From assembly GCA_011048855.1 (NCBI GenBank), contig DSCZ01000179.1:1-6347 (forward strand): a DNA stretch of 6,347 nt, written 5' to 3'. The notes beneath the pieces were generated by a model. It did not search any database. It was given only the letters and a program-made list of their open reading frames with translations, and had not been told where the DNA came from. The position numbers were made by a program, and so were the translations under genes. Source of the DNA: Desulfobacteraceae bacterium (GTDB lineage Bacteria; Desulfobacterota; DSM-4660; Desulfatiglandales; Desulfatiglandaceae). How positions within the stretch are numbered: position 1 is the stretch's first letter; every line of letters starts with the position of its first letter. This document shows positions 1-4,840 of this stretch, piece after piece.

Positions 1-524
1 TATCCCATCCGCTCGAAAAGGCGGACCTGGTAGTTTGCCTGGGAGGAAGTCCCGTCGAGCGCGGCCTGGAAGCGGCGGAGCTGTTGAAGGAAGGCTATGC
101 ACCCCGGATTTTTATTTCCCGCGAACAACCTCCGGAATCCCTGGACATTCTCAGGGCCAGGGGAGTTGATTTTCCGGAAAGCCACGAACTGACATACGAA
201 ATGCTCGAAGCTTTCGGTTTGCCTCCGGAATCTCTTATCATTTCGGATGATCCGGTGTCTTCGACGGCTGAAGAAGCGGAGCAACTGCGAAGAGTGGCCA
301 TCGCCGAAGGCTTTTCCCACCTGATAGTCGTTACCTCACCCCAGCACAGCCGACGGGCCTGGATAGCGTTTCGTCATATGTTTAAAGACAGCGAGGTTTC
401 CGTCAGCATCCGACCCACGCGTTTTTCCGGCTTTGAGCCGGAGAGATGGTGGAAAGAGCCTCGTTATGCGCGCCGGGTGATTTTGGAATACATGAAGATT
501 TTGTGGTACCTGTGGATTCTGTGA
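1..524 (+). CDS. DUF218 (YdcF/SanA/ElyC-type) envelope protein, 5' end missing
   Basis: The reading frame is open from base 3 to a TGA at 522-524, giving 173 visible residues; the start lies before the window. A TTG at 84 is in frame, but the family's N-terminal motif lies upstream of it, so it is not the start. Visible DUF218 landmarks: ADLVVCLGGSPVERG at residues 7-21 (the family's hydrophobic strand plus Gly-Gly and Arg), an EAAELLKEGYAPRIF helix-strand, SSTAEEA at 86-92 (family form S/T-T-x-E-E/N-A), and VVTSPQHSRRA at 109-119 (family form VTsxxHxxRA). The protein ends in an aromatic, hydrophobic tail. Family members such as SanA and ElyC act in envelope integrity or peptidoglycan and lipid-carrier metabolism, but the reaction is mostly unknown. 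Its place beside glycan genes fits an envelope role; its substrate cannot be named. It converges on the fkbM-type gene with 21 bases between stop codons. Confidence 0.85.
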   Translation, partial: SHPLEKADLVVCLGGSPVERGLEAAELLKEGYAPRIFISREQPPESLDILRARGVDFPESHELTYEMLEAFGLPPESLIISDDPVSSTAEEAEQLRRVAIAEGFSHLIVVTSPQHSRRAWIAFRHMFKDSEVSVSIRPTRFSGFEPERWWKEPRYARRVILEYMKILWYLWIL

Positions 525-545
525 GCGGAAAAGGCCACGGGAGGA

Positions 546-1295
546 TCAACGAGATTTATGCGCCCACAGCATGTGGCCTGCGGTATTTATGTCAAAGCCC
601 CCGGTCTTGAGATAGGCTGCCATGGCCTCCATGTTATGATTCGGCCCGGTTCCTTTGTGCACTTCCATGGCGATTCTTTCAACCCTGGCCAGATATTTCC
701 GTGGGCACCGGTAAAGGATTTCATATTCGGATCCTTCGCAGTCGAGCTTTAGAAGATCGATCTTTTCCAGGTTCTGCTCTTCGAAAAGATCTTGGAGCGT
801 GACGCACGGGACCTCCAGCGGAATCCTTCCATCCACGGAAAAAACCGTCGCGGCGGTGGTAAATGCGTCTTGTGATTCTACCAGAAGTTTCACGCTTCCG
901 CTTGTGCCGTAAACGGCCACGGGCAGCACGGTTATATCGATGTTCGGGTTGATTTCGGCGTTTCGGGAGAGCTGGGCGAGGTTGGCTGGAATCGGTTCAC
1001 AGCAGACAATCCGGGCCCCGGGCCGCATCCGGGCGACAAACAGGCAGAAAAAACCGGTGTTTGCGCCGATATCGACCACGACCGGCCGTTCAGGAAGAGG
1101 TTGATCCAGACCCCGCAGGTAGCAGTCTTCAAGGAAAATTTCCTTGAATTCATGGTAGAGGCTCAAGGGAACCTCCATTTTAATACCGTTCGGGAGGAGA
1201 AAAACAACGGGGTCTTCACGGTTTACCCCGAACTTCACCCCGAAGTGTTTCCACCAGTTGGAGACATTTGTGAACAACTTGATATAACGTTTCAT
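546..1295 (-). CDS. FkbM-family SAM-dependent methyltransferase
   Basis: This 249-residue protein has the landmarks of the FkbM (Methyltransf_21) family. Residues 72-83 carry the SAM-binding motif VVVDIGANTGFF, CCEPIPANLAQL at 98-109 is the acidic end of strand 2, and DLLKLDCEGSEYEIL at 180-194 is the signature post-motif of the family. The first 70 residues are a variable leader with no signal peptide. FkbM-type enzymes methylate hydroxyl groups, often on sugars of polyketides or surface glycans, so here an O-methylated sugar of the surface polysaccharide is the likely product; the acceptor is unknown. The ATG at 1295-1293 is preceded on the minus strand by GGAG, but 13 bases away, so initiation may be modest. 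The gene is transcribed against both neighbours and shares a 262-base divergent region with the glycosyltransferase operon. It may be a separately regulated decoration gene. Confidence 0.9.
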   Translation of the reverse strand: MKRYIKLFTNVSNWWKHFGVKFGVNREDPVVFLLPNGIKMEVPLSLYHEFKEIFLEDCYLRGLDQPLPERPVVVDIGANTGFFCLFVARMRPGARIVCCEPIPANLAQLSRNAEINPNIDITVLPVAVYGTSGSVKLLVESQDAFTTAATVFSVDGRIPLEVPCVTLQDLFEEQNLEKIDLLKLDCEGSEYEILYRCPRKYLARVERIAMEVHKGTGPNHNMEAMAAYLKTGGFDINTAGHMLWAHKSR

Positions 1296-1322
1296 TTCTG
1301 CAACGCAACTCCGATATTAAGC

Positions 1323-1350
1323 TTGACCTTTGAAAACTTTGGCATATAAA
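1323..1350 (+). promoter_or_regulatory. Candidate sigma70 promoter P1 reading toward the GT2 operon
   Basis: TTGACC at 1323-1328 (5 of 6 to TTGACA) and TATAAA at 1345-1350 (5 of 6 to TATAAT) are separated by 16 bases. The next plus-strand gene starts at 1558, so a transcript from here would have a leader of about 200 bases. This is the weaker of two rightward promoters because of its short spacer. Confidence 0.5.
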
Positions 1351-1400
1351 AAAGCCGTTTGAAAAGCTTCGGCGGCGAAGGTTCATTCCAGGCTTTTCCA

Positions 1401-1429
1401 TTGACCGGCCCCCGGCTCTCGCCTATAAT
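1401..1429 (+). promoter_or_regulatory. Near-consensus sigma70 promoter P2 for the GT2 operon
   Basis: TTGACC at 1401-1406 (5 of 6) and a perfect TATAAT at 1424-1429 lie exactly 17 bases apart. This is the best promoter match in the window. Transcription would begin near 1436 and give a leader of about 120 bases before the ATG at 1558. It is correctly oriented and placed for the two GT2 genes. The close match suggests housekeeping expression, tempered by the hairpin in the leader. Confidence 0.7.
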
Positions 1430-1440
1430 CCGCAGCGTCT

Positions 1441-1469
1441 ATTATGCTTTTCAACTATAGATAAAACAA
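1441..1469 (-). promoter_or_regulatory. Weak candidate promoter for the fkbM-type gene
   Basis: On the minus strand TTGTTT (1469-1464; 3 of 6) is followed after 17 bases by CATAAT (1446-1441; 5 of 6). An overlapping alternative is TTGAAA (1454-1449; 5 of 6) with GATTAT (1430-1425; 4 of 6) and an 18-base spacer. Either would give a leader of about 130-145 bases before the start at 1295 and would overlap P2 on the other strand, so the two directions could interfere. The call rests on sequence match only. Confidence 0.3.
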
Positions 1470-1483
1470 GGGCTTTTTGTTTT

Positions 1484-1529
1484 CGGTCCCGGGTTTCGGA
1501 GCCGGGGCCGGGGTCGGCCCCATCTTTTT
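1484..1529 (+). terminator. Attenuator-like hairpin and T-tract in the GT2 operon leader
   Basis: GGGGCC at 1504-1509 pairs perfectly with GGCCCC at 1516-1521 around a six-base loop, followed by ATC and five T at 1525-1529. This resembles a short intrinsic terminator reading right. An alternative upstream stem, 1484-1492 with 1502-1510 (nine pairs, one G-U), uses the same bases and so excludes it, as an antiterminator would. The structure lies downstream of P2 and upstream of the ribosome binding site. I see no leader peptide or ligand domain. The stem is only six pairs, and GC-rich hexamer repeats make such pairings easy by chance. Confidence 0.4.
1497..1520 (+). repeat. Degenerate GC-rich hexamer tandem repeat
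   Basis: Four consecutive six-base units occupy 1497-1520: CGGAGC, CGGGGC, CGGGGT, CGGCCC. They underlie the leader hairpin. A similar six-base periodicity is seen at 3241-3270 in the other long intergenic region. Confidence 0.45.
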
Positions 1530-1541
1530 ACCCCTGATTTC

Positions 1542-1548
1542 AAGAGAG
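1542..1548 (+). promoter_or_regulatory. Ribosome binding site that decides the GT2 start
   Basis: The purine run AAGAGAG sits nine bases before the ATG at 1558. It supports that start over the in-frame TTG at 1477, which would add 27 residues encoded by the GC-rich repeat and leader hairpin and not belonging to the GT2 fold. Confidence 0.6.
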
Positions 1549-1557
1549 CGCAAAAAG

Positions 1558-2310
1558 ATGCTTTCGGCATGCGTGATATGTTTGAATGAAGAGCGTAACA
1601 TCACCCGCTGTCTTTCGAGCCTGGGTTGGGTCGACGAACTCGTGGTCGTGGACTCGGGAAGCAGGGACCGCACGGTGGAGATCGCCCGGTCTTACACGGA
1701 CCTGGTGTATCACCGCGACTGGACCGGTTATGCAGACCAGAAAAATTTTGCGATGTCCAGGGCGCGGGGCGACTGGATTTTGAGCTTGGATGCAGATGAG
1801 GAAGTATCGGAGGAACTGAAGCAGGAAATCGGCATAGTACTTGCCTCAGAGCCGCGGGAATGCGGTTTTAAAATTCCCCGCAGGTCTTTTTACCAGGGCA
1901 GGTGGATCAACCACAGCGGTTTCTATCCGGACAGGCAGCTCCGGCTGTTCAGGCGTGAGTGCGCCCGGTGGGTGGGCCGCCGGGTTCACGAGCGGGTGGA
2001 AGTGGACGGTTCGCTCGGAAAACTTAAAAGCGATCTTCTGCATTACCCCTACAAGGGGGTAATATCCGGGCAGCTGAAGACGGTGGATGCGTTTTCAACC
2101 CTTCTGGCAGAGGACCTCCGGGACCGGGGTGCCGGTTTCCACCTGTGGCTTCTCATTGTACGCCCTGCTTTCAAGTTTCTTGAGGTCTATGTTTTAAAGA
2201 AGGGGTTTCTTGACGGCGTTCCCGGGCTGATCATCGCGGTCACATCGGCTTATGCGCTGTTCGTCCGCTACGTTAAACTGCGCGAGATGGAAAAAGGCAT
2301 CGGCGATTGA
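1558..2310 (+). CDS. GT2 glycosyltransferase, WaaE/KdtX-like (LPS core)
   Basis: From the ATG at 1558 the protein is 250 residues, the usual length for WaaE/KdtX-type enzymes, and the GT2 fold begins at once (SACVICLNEERNI, residues 3-15). Other landmarks are ELVVVDSGSRDRT (27-39) for nucleotide-sugar binding, GYADQKNFA (57-65) and the DAD metal-binding motif at 78-80 within WILSLDADEE. FYPDRQLRLFRRE and GRRVHERVEVDG follow in the acceptor and catalytic part. The last 60 or so residues are hydrophobic with basic patches and a KKGFLDGVPG motif, typical of this subfamily and suggesting association with the inner face of the cytoplasmic membrane. Known WaaE enzymes add a beta-1,4-glucose to the inner-core heptose; applying this here is inference. 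One base separates its stop from the next GT2 start, so the two are probably translationally coupled. Confidence 0.9.
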   Translation: MLSACVICLNEERNITRCLSSLGWVDELVVVDSGSRDRTVEIARSYTDLVYHRDWTGYADQKNFAMSRARGDWILSLDADEEVSEELKQEIGIVLASEPRECGFKIPRRSFYQGRWINHSGFYPDRQLRLFRRECARWVGRRVHERVEVDGSLGKLKSDLLHYPYKGVISGQLKTVDAFSTLLAEDLRDRGAGFHLWLLIVRPAFKFLEVYVLKKGFLDGVPGLIIAVTSAYALFVRYVKLREMEKGIGD

Positions 2311-2311
2311 T

Positions 2312-3187
2312 ATGCAGCCGGATCTATCAATCATTGTCGTAAACTACAACACATCGGATTTCCTTGAAGTCTGCCTGGAATCCATTTGGAGGCAGACGGG
2401 AGCGGCGCATCAAACCGTTGTTGTGGACAATGCCGGCGAGGACGGGGGCGCGGAAATGGTCAGACGTAAGTTTCCGTGGGCTTTCTTGATCGCAAATCAA
2501 TCTAACGCAGGTTTCGCACGTGCGAACAATCAGGCGTTGAGTTACTGTGGGGGTCGGTATATCTTCTATTTGAACCCCGACACCGAGCTGCAGGAAGGCG
2601 CGTTCGCCCGGATGACGGCCTATATGGATGCAAACAGGCAGGTTGGGCTTGCCGGTTGCAGACTCGTCAACCCGGACGGCTCGCCCCAGTCTTCGACGGA
2701 GGCACGCTACCCCGGGCAGAAATACGCAGCCGGCGAACTGAAAGGCCTCGGCGGTGACATCGCCTGGGTGATGGGGGCCGCTATGGTGGCGGAAACCAGC
2801 CTCATAAAGACTTTGGGCGGTTTCGACGAACGTTTCTTCATCTACGGGGAGGATGCCGATCTGTGCCTCCGCGTGAGGAAGGCCGGTTTCCAGATAGGGT
2901 ATATCGACGATGCTGTGGTGGTCCACTGGGGGGGACGGAGCGAGCGGGACAACGAGCCGTTGGAGGTCTGGAGCAGGAAGTTCGCGGCCGAGATGATTTT
3001 TTACCGCACCCATTACCCCGGCAGGGCTGTTGGTGCGATCAGAAGGGCACATTTGATGAAGGCGCTTTGGAGGGTTGCAACAATAAGGCTCTCACTTCCT
3101 TTCATCCGGGAGAAGAGCGGCGCCCTTGCGAAGCTTGAACGTTATCGGCACGTATTAAAGGTTTTGGGGAATGCAGCTGAAAAATAA
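2312..3187 (+). CDS. GT2 glycosyltransferase, rhamnosyltransferase (WbbL)-like
   Basis: The ATG at 2312 comes one base after the previous stop and gives 291 residues; the frame is open back to 2252, but that extension overlaps the upstream gene and lies outside the fold. Motifs in order: LSIIVVNYNT (5-14), VVVDNAGEDG (36-45), SNAGFARANNQA (64-75), the NPDTE metal site (88-92), WVMGAAMV (152-159), GGFDERFFIYGEDADLCLR (169-187) and a VVHWGG histidine motif soon after. This combination marks the WbbL/rhamnosyltransferase group of GT2, which use nucleotide-activated sugars, classically dTDP-rhamnose, to extend O-antigen or core chains. The sugar cannot be read from the sequence. The stretch between RLVNPDGSPQSS and WVMGAA seems short for the group, about 25 residues. 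The C-terminus (about 70 residues) is basic and helical-looking, without a clear transmembrane segment. No strong terminator follows. Confidence 0.88.
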   Translation: MQPDLSIIVVNYNTSDFLEVCLESIWRQTGAAHQTVVVDNAGEDGGAEMVRRKFPWAFLIANQSNAGFARANNQALSYCGGRYIFYLNPDTELQEGAFARMTAYMDANRQVGLAGCRLVNPDGSPQSSTEARYPGQKYAAGELKGLGGDIAWVMGAAMVAETSLIKTLGGFDERFFIYGEDADLCLRVRKAGFQIGYIDDAVVVHWGGRSERDNEPLEVWSRKFAAEMIFYRTHYPGRAVGAIRRAHLMKALWRVATIRLSLPFIREKSGALAKLERYRHVLKVLGNAAEK

Positions 3188-3240
3188 CCGGTTGTCACTG
3201 CGCCGGCCTTTACTCGCCTCGAGTTAAATCGTTGTCAGTG

Positions 3241-3270
3241 GAGCGGAAGCGGAACGGTTGTCGTTGTCGT
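3241..3270 (+). repeat. Degenerate hexamer tandem repeat
   Basis: Five in-register six-base units are visible: GAGCGG, AAGCGG, AACGGT, TGTCGT, TGTCGT. A second short run at 3332-3355 (GTAAGT, GTTGGT, GTTGGT, GGCGCC) has the same period. On the minus strand the first reads as repeated ACGACA units. Function is unknown. Confidence 0.5.
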
Positions 3271-3384
3271 AATTGCCATCGATCTTTTTGGAGTGCCGAA
3301 ATGAAATTTTGGCCTGGCCCGCACGGCCGGTGTAAGTGTTGGTGTTGGTGGCGCCTCTTTTTAAATTAGTTCTTTTTTCCGCCG

Positions 3385-3398
3385 GCTGATAGCTGATC
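3385..3398 (+). repeat. Two heptamers left of the REP block
   Basis: GCTGATA at 3385-3391 and GCTGATC at 3392-3398 are adjacent seven-base units. They resemble the GCTAAxx heptamers at 3619-3639 on the other side of the REP block, so the block may have been inserted into or flanked by a heptamer array. Confidence 0.4.
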
Positions 3399-3409
3399 TC
3401 TAATGTTCT

Positions 3410-3489
3410 GTGGGAGCGGATTGTATCCGCGATATCCTTGTTTTTATGCGCAGTTGCGGGCCATAATCGCACTTACAAAGTGCTCCCAC
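3410..3489. repeat. REPIN-like element: two REP hairpins in inverted orientation
   Basis: The left REP (3410-3433, plus) is GTGGGAGC, then GGAT-TGT-ATCC, then GCGAT. The right REP (3489-3466, minus) reads GTGGGAGC, then ACTT-TGT-AAGT, then GCGAT. Both are 24 bases with identical outer parts and loop, and the inner four stem pairs differ by paired changes, so each keeps a perfect six-pair stem. GGAG lies at the foot of both hairpins. REP sequences mobilised by RAYT (Y1-type) transposases are known to carry GTAG or GGAG there, and inverted REP pairs are known as REPINs. The 32-base spacer 3434-3465 has no evident gene. No RAYT gene is in the window. Confidence 0.75.
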
Positions 3490-3512
3490 GCTGCCGATCT
3501 GGATTTTGATTT

Positions 3513-3572
3513 TAATGTTTTGTAGTAGCGACGTCCCCGTCGCGAAATCTTTATTTTTCGGCATGGACGTCG
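3513..3572 (+). repeat. Third REP-like hairpin with a decayed inverted partner
   Basis: The core at 3522-3545 has GTAG at the hairpin foot (3525-3528) and the perfect stem GCGACG/CGTCGC (3528-3533 with 3538-3543) around TCCC, followed by GA. Homology with the first REP extends outside the hairpin: TAATGTT-x-TGT on the left (3513-3523 against 3401-3411, one mismatch in 11) and GCGAxATCxTTxTTTTT on the right (3542-3558 against 3429-3445). The repeat unit is therefore about 45 bases. CGACGTCC at 3529-3536 recurs inverted at 3565-3572, which may be the remains of a partner REP without its GTAG foot. Confidence 0.6.
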
Positions 3573-3614
3573 GAATCGGTATCAGCTGTTTTCCAGGTAG
3601 TGATTTCGGTTCCG
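3571..3614. repeat. Long imperfect hairpin next to the REP block
   Basis: Bases 3571-3583 pair with 3602-3614 as 13 positions with one T-T mismatch and two G-U pairs, around an 18-base loop. A smaller dyad, TTCGG/CCGAA at 3605-3616, lies in its right arm. It could be another decayed repeat, a structured leader element or an operator for the gene at 3728. It has no T-tract, so it is not an obvious terminator. Confidence 0.35.
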
Positions 3615-3618
3615 AATA

Positions 3619-3639
3619 GCTAATGGCTAAATGCTAACA
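3619..3639 (+). repeat. Three heptamer tandem repeats
   Basis: GCTAATG, GCTAAAT and GCTAACA occupy 3619-3625, 3626-3632 and 3633-3639 in register, followed by GC of a possible fourth unit. The units share GCTAA. The related GCTGAT heptamers at 3385-3398 flank the other side of the REP block. Confidence 0.5.
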
Positions 3640-3717
3640 GCCTCTATTCCGGCCGCGGCGGGAGTGAGTCCTTTCCTCGGGTTATTTATTGACGTTTAAA
3701 TTTATTTCAGCGTAAAC

Positions 3718-3722
3718 AGAGG
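3718..3722 (+). promoter_or_regulatory. Ribosome binding site of the GT4 gene
   Basis: AGAGG lies five bases before the ATG at 3728 and fixes that start. Upstream, TTGACG at 3689-3694 is a possible -35 box, but no good -10 box lies at the right distance (2 of 6 at a 17-base spacing), so I do not call a promoter. Confidence 0.65.
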
Positions 3723-3727
3723 TTTAG

Positions 3728-4840
3728 ATGAAAGTCGCGGTTGTGGTGCCAAAATACGGGCTTGTTGGAGGCGCCGAGAGGGTGGTCTTCGAGCTCACTG
3801 AGCGTCTGGCGCTTCAGGAAAACATGGACATCCATGTGTTTGCCAACGCCTGGCGCGCAGGCCTGGCCCCCGTGACTTTCCACCGGATTCCCCGAATCGC
3901 TTTCCCCCGCTGCTTGAGGCCCCTGGCCTTTGCATTTATTACCGCCCGCATGACTGCACGGCAGCGGTTCGATTTGATACACAGCCACGAGCGCATAATC
4001 GACATGGATGTTTTTACCATGCACGGAATTCCCCATCGGACATGGGTCCACGAGGCCCGCGGCAAGCGGATGAGCCTCTTTGACCTGGCGGTGGACCGGG
4101 TGGAGCGGAGGGGGATCACGCGGGCAAAACCATTTATGCTTCCGGTGTCTTCCCTTGTGAAGGACGAGCTGCGCAGGGTGTACTCCCTGCCTGAAGACAG
4201 GCTCAAGGTGATACATCCGGGCATAGATCAAAAGTTTTTCCATGCACTGGAAAGGGAACGGCTTAGGGCCGACTGGGGTTTCACGGAAAATGATGTGGTG
4301 ATTTTGTTTGTCGGGATGAATTTCGAGATAAAACGCCTGGATCTTGCGATGGAAGCCCTCGCCTCGGCTATGCGCAGCCGACACAGTGCTCGACCCTTGT
4401 TGCTGGTTGCAGGCCGGGGGGATATAAAACACTATAAGGCCCGGGCGGAGGAACTTGGAATCTCGAAACGGGTGAGATTCGCAGGGGTGGTTGAGGATAT
4501 GGCCGCCTGTTATGCTTCGGCCGATGCTTTTTTTATGCCGAGTCGGTTTGATACCTTCGGGCTGGTTGTCCTCGAAGCCATGGCGGCGGGGTTGCCGGTG
4601 ATCATCACCGACCGGACCGGAGCTAAGGATGTCGTGGTCTCGGGCCGCGAAGGGTTTGTCATTCCTGTGGATGCTTCTGCTTCCGTTTATGCGGAGTGCA
4701 TAGGCCGTCTCATGGACCGTGATAAGCGTGAAGAAATGGGAAGTCTTGCCCGAACCGCTGCGGCAGCGCATTCCTGGGAAGGAGTGGTATCCCGGGTGGT
4801 CGAGGTGTACCACAAGGTTCTGGGTGTGGGCGGTAAGTAA
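3728..4840 (+). CDS. GT4 glycosyltransferase, WaaG (RfaG)-like
   Basis: This 370-residue protein has the two-domain GT-B layout of family GT4. The N-terminal acceptor domain opens with MKVAVVVPKYGLVGGAERVV, whose glycine loop (GGAER, 14-18) is typical, and has FDLIHSHERIIDMDVF at 81-96. The C-terminal donor domain has VGMNFEIKRLDLAMEALA (195-212) with a phosphate-binding basic pair at 202-203, RVRFAGVVEDM at 248-258, and PSRFDTFGLVVLEAMAAGLPV from 271. The E-x7-E motif reads D275-x7-E283, a common GT4 variant. Length and motif order match WaaG, which adds the first outer-core glucose to inner-core heptose II in enterobacteria; the same role here is inference, and another nucleotide sugar is possible. 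No signal peptide; a peripheral, cytoplasmic-face enzyme is expected. Its TAA overlaps the next ATG by one base, so the two genes are coupled. Confidence 0.9.
   Translation: MKVAVVVPKYGLVGGAERVVFELTERLALQENMDIHVFANAWRAGLAPVTFHRIPRIAFPRCLRPLAFAFITARMTARQRFDLIHSHERIIDMDVFTMHGIPHRTWVHEARGKRMSLFDLAVDRVERRGITRAKPFMLPVSSLVKDELRRVYSLPEDRLKVIHPGIDQKFFHALERERLRADWGFTENDVVILFVGMNFEIKRLDLAMEALASAMRSRHSARPLLLVAGRGDIKHYKARAEELGISKRVRFAGVVEDMAACYASADAFFMPSRFDTFGLVVLEAMAAGLPVIITDRTGAKDVVVSGREGFVIPVDASASVYAECIGRLMDRDKREEMGSLARTAAAAHSWEGVVSRVVEVYHKVLGVGGK

Larger units (their letters stand above)
3188..3727. other. 540-base repeat-rich intergenic region with no credible gene
   Basis: No frame here has a conserved motif. 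The longest open frame (minus strand, 3472-3224) encodes a low-complexity, Thr/Asn/Arg-rich peptide that runs across a REP hairpin. The region looks AT-richer than the flanking genes, especially from 3360 on. It holds hexamer repeats (3241-3270, 3332-3355), two clusters of heptamers (3385-3398, 3619-3639), three REP-like hairpins and a long imperfect hairpin (3571-3614), described separately. It separates the two glycosyltransferase operons and presumably contains the promoter of the second. No tRNA, CRISPR array or clear intrinsic terminator was seen. Confidence 0.75.

Noticed and set aside
532..579. Inverted repeat AGGCCAC/GTGGCCT at the first convergent junction, considered as a bidirectional terminator
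   Set aside because: The loop is 34 bases long, the right arm lies inside the fkbM-type gene and there is no T-tract on either strand.
1345..1380. CTTCG/CGAAG hairpin with downstream T-runs on the minus strand, considered as a terminator or attenuator of the fkbM-type gene
   Set aside because: The stem is five pairs and the longer T-run is separated from it, so support is too weak.
1477..1557. N-terminal extension of the WaaE-like protein from a TTG
   Set aside because: It is encoded by the GC-rich repeat and leader hairpin, lacks a ribosome binding site and is not part of the family fold; the ATG at 1558 has AAGAGAG upstream.
2327..3052. 241-residue minus-strand open frame opposite the WbbL-like gene
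   Set aside because: It is a shadow of the GT2 coding strand with no recognisable domain.
3224..3472. 82-residue minus-strand open frame in the intergenic region
   Set aside because: Its composition is repeat-driven (Thr/Asn/Arg-rich), it shows no domain, and it crosses the left REP hairpin.
3401..3572. CRISPR array
   Set aside because: The repeats are in mixed orientation, diverged and without regular spacers; they fit REP elements better.
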